DNA of 5,412 bases from Candidatus Hecatellales archaeon (GTDB lineage Archaea; Thermoproteota; Bathyarchaeia; Hecatellales; Hecatellaceae): assembly GCA_003662485.1 (NCBI GenBank), contig QMYD01000080.1:1-5412 (forward strand), given 5' to 3'. The translations under genes were made by a program, and so were the position numbers. Below, piece after piece: positions 1 through 5,236 of the stretch (positions within the stretch are counted from its first letter, which is position 1; every line of letters starts with the position of its first letter). The notes below the pieces were generated by a model. It worked only from the letters and a program-made list of their open reading frames with translations, searched no databases and was not told the origin of the DNA.

Positions 1-612
1 GGGGCTAAGGGCATCCATCCAAAGGCGGTGGAGGTAGCCATGGACTGGAACCTGCCCATAAGGGTTAGGAACACCTTCAATCCTGAGGGCCCCCACACCC
101 TCATCGTTGGGGAAGCCGAGGTGAAAGCTGGCTTTACGGCTAAGGCTGTATCGCTCATCCCGGAGGTGGCTATGATAACGGTTGGAGGAGCAGGCCTCGC
201 CGGAGCCCCAGAGGTTGCGGCTGAACTCTTCCGAATCCTAAGCGAGAAGGGGGCGAGCATCCTCATGATTTCTCAGGGCTCCTCTGAAGCCAACATATCC
301 TTCGCTGTTCCTAGGAGCATGGCGGATGAGCTTGTCCCGCTCTTGGAGATGAGGCTGCTTGGAGGTAAAACTGTTAGGCAGGTGGAGGTTGAAGATGATG
401 TCTGCATTGTGGCTTTGGTTGGGGCTGGAATGAGGGGGACCCCGGGCATAGCAGCCAGGGTTTTCAAGGCCGTTGCAGCTGAAGGCGTAAACATTCGAAT
501 GATAGCCCAAGGCTCCTCAGAGCTCAACATATCCTTCGTGGTTAAGAGGGAGGATGGACCTAAAGCTGTTAGAGCCCTCCACCGGGAGTTCAGGCTTGGA
601 GAGGCAGGCTAA
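1..612 (+). CDS. Aspartate kinase, C-terminal part (5' end outside window)
   Basis: This is the C-terminal 203 residues of aspartate kinase, the cytoplasmic enzyme that phosphorylates L-aspartate at the head of the threonine, methionine and (where the DAP route exists) lysine pathways. The frame is open from base 1, so the GTG at 28 is not a real start. The window opens with GAKGIHPKAVEVAM, which matches the family's GAK-x-IHP element at the end of the kinase domain. Two ACT regulatory domains follow, at about residues 57-118 and 134-196 of the visible part. Each carries the family signature QGSSE-x-NISF (residues 92-100 and 170-178), the effector-binding and dimer-contact region of feedback-regulated aspartokinases. 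The kinase active site lies outside the window. Feedback control by threonine or lysine is inferred from the family. The gene could be called lysC or ask; I give no symbol because the pathway served is unknown. Its TAA overlaps the stop of the convergent PHP gene. Confidence 0.95.
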   Translation, partial: GAKGIHPKAVEVAMDWNLPIRVRNTFNPEGPHTLIVGEAEVKAGFTAKAVSLIPEVAMITVGGAGLAGAPEVAAELFRILSEKGASILMISQGSSEANISFAVPRSMADELVPLLEMRLLGGKTVRQVEVEDDVCIVALVGAGMRGTPGIAARVFKAVAAEGVNIRMIAQGSSELNISFVVKREDGPKAVRALHREFRLGEAG

Positions 613-1301
613 GCCCTCCTAATCTTCCTTAGCAATTCTTCTGGGAAGTCTCTCACCACTTTTAGGGCGGAAGCTTCATCAAGCCCTGAACCCAAGGCTA
701 CTTTGAAGGCTTCCTCCTGCCCTACAAAGTCTTCAGGCGCATGAAGGTCAGTATTGACCACCAGTTTGGCTCCAACCTTTTCCGCCATCTTGGCCACGTG
801 GCCGTTGGCTAGGCAGTGTCCCTTCCTCGTTGAGATTTCAAGGTAAACCCCGTTGGAGGAGGCTTTCTCACACTCTTCTAGGGTGATGAGGCCTGGGTGG
901 GCTAGAATGTCCACATCAGGTGTGGTTACAGCAGCCAGGTTGGTTCCAGGAGTAACAGGTTCGACGAGGGTTTCCCCGTGAACTATTACGAGTTGGGCTC
1001 CAAGCCTTTTCGCCTTAGAGGCTAGGACGGGTATGCTTGCGGGGGGCACATGGGTTATTTCAACCCCAACGTAGATTTCAACCTGGTAGCTGTGTTTTTC
1101 AGCCTCCTTTACGAAGGTTAGGGCCTTACCCAGCACCCATTCAAGGTTGGAGTGGTCTACGTGGTCGGTGATGGCTATGGCCTGGAAGCCTAGGTCTTCA
1201 GCCCTCCTAGCAATCTCGCTTGGAAGTAGCACGCCATCGCTTAGGAGGGAATGCGTGTGGAGGTCTATTCTCCTACCCAGCCTCTCCTTCAAGTTTTCCA
1301 C
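609..1301 (-). CDS. PHP-domain metallophosphoesterase, candidate histidinol-phosphate phosphatase
   Basis: A single PHP domain of about 230 residues. Counting from a GTG start at 1301, the expected metal ligands are present in order: DLHTHS (H15, H17), SDG (D22), ITDH (D46, H47), GVEIT (E81), IVHGE (H108), LAHPG (H135) and NTDLH (D185, H187). This is the pattern of short PHP phosphoesterases, including the HisJ/HisK-type histidinol-phosphatases, and resembles the archaeal group usually named histidinol phosphate phosphatase domain-containing protein. As the last gene of the his cluster it probably converts histidinol phosphate to histidinol, the step for which no other enzyme is visible; the exact substrate is inference. 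The start is uncertain. No ATG precedes DLHTHS. Options are TTG 1346 (245 residues, 74-base overlap with hisI, no visible Shine-Dalgarno), TTG 1316 (AGGAGG only one base away), GTG 1301 (AGGAGG 16 bases upstream) and TTG 1292 (GGTGG 5 bases upstream). It stops at TAG 611-609. Confidence 0.85.
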   Translation of the reverse strand: MENLKERLGRRIDLHTHSLLSDGVLLPSEIARRAEDLGFQAIAITDHVDHSNLEWVLGKALTFVKEAEKHSYQVEIYVGVEITHVPPASIPVLASKAKRLGAQLVIVHGETLVEPVTPGTNLAAVTTPDVDILAHPGLITLEECEKASSNGVYLEISTRKGHCLANGHVAKMAEKVGAKLVVNTDLHAPEDFVGQEEAFKVALGSGLDEASALKVVRDFPEELLRKIRRA

Positions 1302-1665
1302 CAGCCAGTTCTTCAAGCCTCCTGTGGAAGCAGGATTTCCTCCCAAGGTGGCAGGCTACACCTATTTGCTGAACCTTCGCTAGGATGGCATCCCCATCAC
1401 AGTCTACGAGGATTTCCCTTACAAGCTGATAGTTCCCCGAGGTTTCCCCTTTAAGCCAGAGCTTCCTCCTGCTAGTGCTCCAGTAGTGCATTAGGCCTGT
1501 GGTTAAGGTTTTCTCCACCGCCTCCCTGCTGGCATGGGCTACCATCAAAACCTCCCCCGTGAGGATGTCTTGAACCACCACGGTTAGGAGGCCGTTCAAC
1601 CTGTAGTTCAGCCTTTCAGCCACATCCCTCGCCTTTGAAGCCTCCATCAGAGGCTTAGCCTTCAA
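1273..1665 (-). CDS. hisI: Phosphoribosyl-AMP cyclohydrolase HisI
   Basis: Opens the adenine ring of phosphoribosyl-AMP to give ProFAR, the third step of histidine biosynthesis, in the cytoplasm. The 130-residue protein has all the family signatures: TGEVLMVAH (36-44), HYWSTSRRKLWLKGETSGN (60-78), DCDGDA (88-93) and ACHLGRKSCF (104-113). D88, D90 and D92 are the expected Mg ligands. C89, C105 and C112 have the 16- and 7-residue spacing of the zinc-binding cysteines of the family. It is a stand-alone enzyme, not the HisIE fusion common in bacteria; hisE lies two genes upstream. The TTG start at 1665 is chosen because GGAGG (1677-1673) sits 7 bases upstream, giving an 11-base overlap with hisH. 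An ATG at 1647 (124 residues, 7 bases after the hisH stop) is the alternative but lacks a good Shine-Dalgarno. It stops at TAG 1275-1273, inside the PHP gene's 5' end. Confidence 0.96.
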   Translation of the reverse strand: MKAKPLMEASKARDVAERLNYRLNGLLTVVVQDILTGEVLMVAHASREAVEKTLTTGLMHYWSTSRRKLWLKGETSGNYQLVREILVDCDGDAILAKVQQIGVACHLGRKSCFHRRLEELAGGKLEGEAG

Positions 1666-2272
1666 CCACCACCCTCCAAACGAAATTCTTAAGGATCCTT
1701 AAGCCTGCGGGGCCGCTTTTCTCGGGGTGAAACTGGGTTCCAAAGGTTCTATTAAAGCCGACTACGGCTGGGAATTCAACCCCATAGGTTGTGGTGGCTA
1801 GGACGGCCTCCCCCTCAGCCTCAACCACATAGGAATGGACGAAATAGAAGTATTCATTGTTTTTTACCCCTTCCAGCAGCGGGTTTTCCTTCACAATTTT
1901 AACGGTGTTCCAGCCCATGTGGGGTTTTTTAACTCCGCCTGGAAGCTCTACCACTTTCCCCTTGAGGAGGCCTAGGCCCCTGGTCAAGCCCTTCTCAAGG
2001 CTTTCCTCGAAGAGCAGCTGCATTCCGAGGCATATGCCAAGCAGGGGTTTACCCTCCCTTAAGGCTTGGAGAAGCCTTTCCCTGTGGGGTTGGAGGAAGT
2101 TCATTGCAGGTTTGAAGGCTCCAACGCCTGGGAGGATTAGGCCGTCAGCCTCCAGGGCCTCCTCAAGGCTTTTGGTTGTGGTGGGGAGGCCTCCAGCCCT
2201 CTCAACCCCCATCCTAATGCTCATAAGGTTTCCAACCCCATAGTCGACGATAGCTATGCTCGGCTTCCTCAA
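1655..2272 (-). CDS. hisH: Imidazole glycerol phosphate synthase, glutaminase subunit HisH
   Basis: Class I glutamine amidotransferase subunit that hydrolyses glutamine and channels ammonia to HisF for formation of IGP and AICAR. The 205 residues match the family's usual length. Visible are the N-terminal IAIVDYGVGN (7-15), PGVG (48-51), the nucleophile elbow GICLGMQ with C81, the HMGWN segment (118-122) typical of HisH, FVHSY (144-148), and QFHPEKS with H182 and E184 completing the Cys-His-Glu triad. The TTG start at 2272 is forced. The hisE TGA (2278-2276) lies two codons upstream in the same frame, and the next possible initiator (ATG, residue 17) would remove the essential DYGVGN strand. 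A GGTGA three bases from the TTG is a weak ribosome site, so coupling to hisE is likely. Its partner hisF lies two genes upstream, so the two subunits are not encoded side by side. It stops at TAA 1657-1655. Confidence 0.97.
   Translation of the reverse strand: MRKPSIAIVDYGVGNLMSIRMGVERAGGLPTTTKSLEEALEADGLILPGVGAFKPAMNFLQPHRERLLQALREGKPLLGICLGMQLLFEESLEKGLTRGLGLLKGKVVELPGGVKKPHMGWNTVKIVKENPLLEGVKNNEYFYFVHSYVVEAEGEAVLATTTYGVEFPAVVGFNRTFGTQFHPEKSGPAGLRILKNFVWRVVVEG
1673..1677 (-). promoter_or_regulatory. Shine-Dalgarno site for hisI (supports TTG start)
   Basis: On the minus strand GGAGG is followed by 7 bases and then the TTG at 1665. It lies inside the last codons of hisH (the RVVVEG end), so hisI translation is probably coupled to hisH. 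The spacing suits the TTG and not the ATG at 1647, which would be 25 bases away. The bases also encode hisH residues, so chance is possible. Confidence 0.55.
1688..1703. other. 16-bp perfect palindrome CTTAAGGATCCTTAAG inside hisH
   Basis: A perfect inverted repeat without a spacer, within the codons for LRILK near the C-terminus of hisH. The amino acids themselves (a common GATase ending, ILKNF) explain part of it. It has no loop, so it is a poor RNA hairpin, and no T-tract follows on the minus strand. Any role as a protein-binding site is speculation. Confidence 0.4.
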
Positions 2273-2275
2273 GCC

Positions 2276-2575
2276 TCACCGCCCCCGGGGCTTCCTCCTA
2301 GCCCTCAACTCTTCGAAAACCTTCTCCAAGCCCACCCGCTTGTAGGCAAGCAATACCATAACGTGGAAGAGGAGGTCTGCAGCCTCATGCACGATTTCGC
2401 TTTCACCTTTAAATTCCGCTGCCTCCACGAGCTCTCCAGCCTCCTCCGAAATCTTCTCTAAGATTGCCCTTAAACCCCTAGCCATTAGGCTTGAAACGTA
2501 GGAGTTAGGCCTGGGATGGTCACGCCTATCCTCCAGAACCCTGAAAACCTCCTCAAGGATTAGGCTTTCAGCCAT
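2276..2575 (-). CDS. hisE: Phosphoribosyl-ATP pyrophosphatase HisE
   Basis: Hydrolyses phosphoribosyl-ATP to phosphoribosyl-AMP and pyrophosphate, the second step of the pathway. The 99-residue all-alpha protein belongs to the MazG-like NTP pyrophosphatase fold. The family's metal-binding helices are visible as KISEEAGELVEAA (41-53, the ExxE element) and EAADLLFHVMVLLA (64-77, the ExxD element). The RPNSYVSSLMARG segment (22-34) corresponds to the usual SYTAKLLEKG region. It is a separate gene rather than the C-terminal half of a HisIE fusion. The ATG start at 2575 has a strong GGAGG 8 bases upstream and overlaps the end of hisD by 8 bases. The C-terminus is basic (RARRKPRGR). It ends with TGA, and hisH begins 3 bases later in the same frame. 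Confidence 0.96.
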   Translation of the reverse strand: MAESLILEEVFRVLEDRRDHPRPNSYVSSLMARGLRAILEKISEEAGELVEAAEFKGESEIVHEAADLLFHVMVLLAYKRVGLEKVFEELRARRKPRGR

Positions 2576-3857
2576 TATTCCCCCCTCCCCGCTTGGGCTT
2601 AAACCTCTCCTCCACAGCCTTGCCGTGAAGCCTCAGACCTTCCACCTCAGCCAGGGCGGTTATGGTTTTCTTTAAGCCTTTAAGCCCCTCCCTGCTTAGG
2701 CTTTGAACCGTGTAGAGCCTTAGGAAGTCGTAGACGGATAATCCTGAAGCATACCTGGCTGAGCCTCCTGTTGGGAGTACGTGGCTTGGACCCAGCGCAT
2801 AGTCTAGGGCGGCGGTAGGCGTGTAGGGGCCTAGGGAAACCGCCCCAACATTCCTTATTTTAGCTAGGAGTCTTCCAGGCTTAGAGGCGTGGATGGCGAG
2901 GTGTTCGGGTGCAAACATGCTTATGAAGGAGGATGCCTCCTCAAGGCTTTCAACGAGGAGGATGGCTCCATTGGCTTGAAGAGCCTCCCTAACCCTCCCC
3001 TCAGCCTTAGAAAGCCTATCATAGACGGCTTCAGCAAGCCTCTCCGAGGTTGTCAAGAGGATGGGAACAGCCTTAGGGTCATGTTCAGCCTGGGATTCAA
3101 GTTCGGCAGCAACCAGCTCAGGGTCGGCCTCCCTCTCAGCGTATACGAGGAGTTCTGTTGGACCTGCTGGGAATTCTACGCCAACCTCCCCATAGACGAG
3201 TATTTTGGCTGCGGTTACGTGGAGGCCTCCAGGCCCAACTATTTTGCAAACCCTTGGAATGGTTTCGGTTCCATAAGCCATGGCGGCTATGGCTTGGGCT
3301 CCACCAACCCTATAGATTTCGCTTACACCAGCCATGTTGAGTGCAGCCAGCACGGCTGGGTTAATTTCGCCATTCCTATTTGGGGGGGTGCAGGCAACCA
3401 GCCTTCTAACCCCCGCAACGCTTGCTGGAACCCCAAGCATTAGGGCGGTGGAGGGGTAAGCCGCACGCCCCCCTGGAACGTAAAGCCCAGCTGAGTCGAG
3501 AGGCTGAAACACCTGAACTATTCGTAGGCCTCCAGCGTTAACCAAGATTTGACGCCTCCTAGGAAGCTGCCTCCTATGGAAAAGCCTAATATTCCTTTCC
3601 GCTTTTTTCAAGGCCTTCAGCAGGCTGGGGGGAAGCCTCTGGTAGGCCTCCTCGACTTCACTCTTTGAAACCCTAAGCTGGCTTCTGTCAAGTTTAACTC
3701 CATCGTAGGCTTGGGTGTACTCTAGTAGGGCTTCATCCCCCCTCCTCCTAACATCCTCTATAATCTTTGAGGCTGCGTGTTTAGCCTCCTCCAAGCTTGC
3801 CTTATTCCTGTTTAGGAGGGCTTCCAGCTCGCTGGCTTTCAGGTTTTTAAGCTTCAC
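2568..3857 (-). CDS. hisD: Histidinol dehydrogenase HisD
   Basis: Zinc-dependent enzyme that oxidises histidinol through histidinal to histidine with two NAD+, the last two steps of the pathway. At 429 residues it is of normal length. Motifs in order are GLYVPGG (124-130), GGAQAIAAMAYGTE (185-198), KIVGPG (205-210), AGPTE (231-235), SQAEHDP (255-261), FAPEHL (315-320), TAALDYALGPSHVLPT (348-363) and AEVEGLRLH (403-411). By alignment to the E. coli enzyme the zinc ligands are Q256, H259, D352 and H411 and the catalytic pair is E318-H319, all present. Two positions differ. The Asn after GPG, an NAD contact in E. coli (N211), is Gly here, and the substrate-contact Ser of AGPSE is Thr234; these look like lineage variants. 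The GTG start at 3857 lies 24 bases after the hisF stop, with a weak AGGA 3 bases upstream; no ATG is available nearby. The stop TGA (2570-2568) lies within hisE. Confidence 0.97.
   Translation of the reverse strand: MKLKNLKASELEALLNRNKASLEEAKHAASKIIEDVRRRGDEALLEYTQAYDGVKLDRSQLRVSKSEVEEAYQRLPPSLLKALKKAERNIRLFHRRQLPRRRQILVNAGGLRIVQVFQPLDSAGLYVPGGRAAYPSTALMLGVPASVAGVRRLVACTPPNRNGEINPAVLAALNMAGVSEIYRVGGAQAIAAMAYGTETIPRVCKIVGPGGLHVTAAKILVYGEVGVEFPAGPTELLVYAEREADPELVAAELESQAEHDPKAVPILLTTSERLAEAVYDRLSKAEGRVREALQANGAILLVESLEEASSFISMFAPEHLAIHASKPGRLLAKIRNVGAVSLGPYTPTAALDYALGPSHVLPTGGSARYASGLSVYDFLRLYTVQSLSREGLKGLKKTITALAEVEGLRLHGKAVEERFKPKRGGGNNG
2584..2588 (-). promoter_or_regulatory. Shine-Dalgarno site for hisE
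   Basis: On the minus strand GGAGG lies in a G-rich run (2590-2580) and is followed by 8 bases and the ATG at 2575. It is embedded in the RGGGNNG codons at the end of hisD, which may account for that glycine-rich tail. Confidence 0.7.
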
Positions 3858-3881
3858 GGGTCCTATCAGCGCTGAGGCCTC

Positions 3882-4649
3882 CTATTCTGGTGGAGGTCGA
3901 ACGTGGACGCCCATTTTGAGCAGCTCTCTTTTCACGTCTGCCACCGTGTATTCGCTGTAGTGGAAGATGGAGGCTGCTAGGGCTGCGTCAGCCCTACCAA
4001 GCGTGAGGGCCTCATAAATGTGCTGGATGGTTCCAGCCCCACCCGAAGCTATAACGGGAATGCCCACCTTCTCCGAGATGGTTCTGGTTAGTTCGAGGTC
4101 GTAGCCCATCTTCGTCCCATCGGCATCCATGCTTGTTAGGAGGATTTCCCCCGCCCCCAGCTCCTCAACCCTTCTAGCCCACCAGACAGCGTCAATGCCC
4201 GTTGGGGTTCTACCCCCATTCTCGTACACCTCCCATATTCCAGGGCCGGCGCGCTTAGCGTCTATAGCCACCACCACACACTGGCTTCCAAACCTTTCAG
4301 CTCCAAGCCTCACGTTTTCAGGGTTTCTTACGGCTGCGGTGTTGATGGAGACCTTGTCGGCTCCGGCCCTTAGCAGGGTTTCCATGTCGGCTAGGCTTCG
4401 CACCCCACCCCCAACCGTGAAGGGTATGGAGAGGTTTTCAGCCGTCTGCTTAACCACGTCTACCATGGTTTTCCTACCCTCGGGGGAGGCTCCAATGTCG
4501 AGGAAGACTATTTCGTCTGCCCCCTGCTCCTCGTAGATTTGAGCCAGCCTAACAGGGTCGCCTGCATAGCGGAGATACTTGAAGTTTACCCCCTTAACCA
4601 CTACGCCATTCAGGACGTCGAGGCAGGGAATTATTCTCTTAGCCAGCAT
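3882..4649 (-). CDS. hisF: Imidazole glycerol phosphate synthase, cyclase subunit HisF
   Basis: The (beta-alpha)8-barrel synthase subunit that joins ammonia from HisH to PRFAR, yielding IGP for histidine and AICAR for purines. The 255 residues are the standard length. The catalytic aspartates sit at the canonical numbers: D11 in IIPCLDV and D130 in VVAIDAK. The half-barrel phosphate-binding repeats are GGGVRS (80-85) and the ASGGAGT segment, and the highly conserved LLTSMDADGTKMGYD is intact. The protein ends at a normal helix, with a short VRPPPE tail. The ATG (4649-4647) shares its A with the last base of the hisB TAA (TAATG), a classic coupling junction, and a GGGGTG stretch (4660-4655) lies 5 bases upstream. 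This is the most conserved protein of the window. Confidence 0.98.
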   Translation of the reverse strand: MLAKRIIPCLDVLNGVVVKGVNFKYLRYAGDPVRLAQIYEEQGADEIVFLDIGASPEGRKTMVDVVKQTAENLSIPFTVGGGVRSLADMETLLRAGADKVSINTAAVRNPENVRLGAERFGSQCVVVAIDAKRAGPGIWEVYENGGRTPTGIDAVWWARRVEELGAGEILLTSMDADGTKMGYDLELTRTISEKVGIPVIASGGAGTIQHIYEALTLGRADAALAASIFHYSEYTVADVKRELLKMGVHVRPPPE

Positions 4650-5236
4650 TATAGCACCCCTTTAAGGCTTGGGGTTCCCCCTCCAACCCTCCTCACAGCT
4701 TGGGCTAGGGCTAAGCCAACCGCCTTAAAGGCTGCCTCCGCCTTGTGATGGTCGTTTGAACCCCTCAAAGCCACGAGGTGGAGGGTGAACCTTCCAGAGG
4801 AGGTCAGTGAATGGAAGAAGTGGTTAACCATTTCCGCTGAGAGGTCTCCAAGCTTGAAGTGGCTGAAGGTTAGGTTGGATTTGAAGTATGGTCGGCCTGA
4901 AAGGTCTAGGGAGGCTAGGATCAGGGCGTCGTCCATGGGGGCGGCTGCCCAACCAAATCTTGCAATACCCGTTTTGCCTGCCAGCGCCTTATGGAGGGCT
5001 TCACCCAGCGTTAGGGCTACATCCTCCACGAGGTGGTGATCGTCTGGAGGCTCATACTCCTCAGCCTCCACCTTCAAGCCGAAACCCCCATGGAAAGCTA
5101 GGGATTCAAGCATGTGCCTAAAGAATTTCCTCTCCATTTTTATTTCAAGCCTTTCAGGCCTGTCAAGGTTGAGGTAGACCTTAACCCTGGTTTCCCTGGT
5201 TTTCCTCTCCACCTGGGCTTTACGCTCCCCGGCCAA
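4649..5236 (-). CDS. hisB: Imidazoleglycerol-phosphate dehydratase HisB (monofunctional)
   Basis: Manganese enzyme that dehydrates IGP to imidazole-acetol phosphate; it usually assembles as a 24-mer. With the chosen start it has 195 residues, the usual size of the dehydratase alone, with no HAD phosphatase domain of the enterobacterial fusion type. The metal-binding signatures are HMLES (H41), PDDHHLVEDV (H67, H68, E71), NHFFHS (H139) and NDHHKAEAAFKA (H163, H164, E167). APMDDA and LDLSGRPY are further family marks. Two local oddities are Arg before HML (usually Asp or Asn) and Asn before HFF (usually Glu). The TTG at 5236 is chosen because GGAGG lies 9 bases upstream and it yields MAGERKAQVERKTRET, just where the family begins. 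Longer options (TTG 5287, ATG 5269) would add a basic, family-unlike leader and overlap hisA by 50-68 bases; GTG 5212 is shorter. The overlap with hisA is 17 bases. Confidence 0.95.
   Translation of the reverse strand: MAGERKAQVERKTRETRVKVYLNLDRPERLEIKMERKFFRHMLESLAFHGGFGLKVEAEEYEPPDDHHLVEDVALTLGEALHKALAGKTGIARFGWAAAPMDDALILASLDLSGRPYFKSNLTFSHFKLGDLSAEMVNHFFHSLTSSGRFTLHLVALRGSNDHHKAEAAFKAVGLALAQAVRRVGGGTPSLKGVL

Noticed and set aside
28..30. GTG at 28 as the start of a stand-alone ACT-domain regulatory subunit
   Set aside because: The frame is open to base 1 and already reads GAK-x-IHP of the kinase domain before it, so it is an internal Val of a gene cut by the window edge.
1859..1865. A AAA AAC slippery heptamer in the zero frame of hisH (minus strand)
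   Set aside because: It is the canonical -1 frameshift form, but slipping there reaches TGA after one codon and would give HisH lacking H182 and E184. No stimulatory structure was seen; chance is the simplest reading.
1857..1930. T-runs on the plus strand (1860-1865 and 1923-1928) as terminators
   Set aside because: They lie inside the hisH coding region; on the minus strand they are A-runs, and no plus-strand transcript is expected to end there except by long readthrough from aspartate kinase.
1857..2243. 128-codon plus-strand open frame opposite hisH
   Set aside because: Low-complexity Ser/Pro/Phe/Leu composition typical of an antisense shadow; hisH accounts fully for the region.
2889..3443. 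184-codon ATG-started open frame on the plus strand opposite hisD
   Set aside because: It is antisense to highly conserved HisD codons, has no recognisable motif, is rich in Trp, Cys, Tyr and Gly as expected of a complementary frame, and has no ribosome site or neighbours on that strand.
4129..4536. 135-codon plus-strand open frame opposite hisF
   Set aside because: Antisense shadow of the most conserved gene in the window; no family resemblance.
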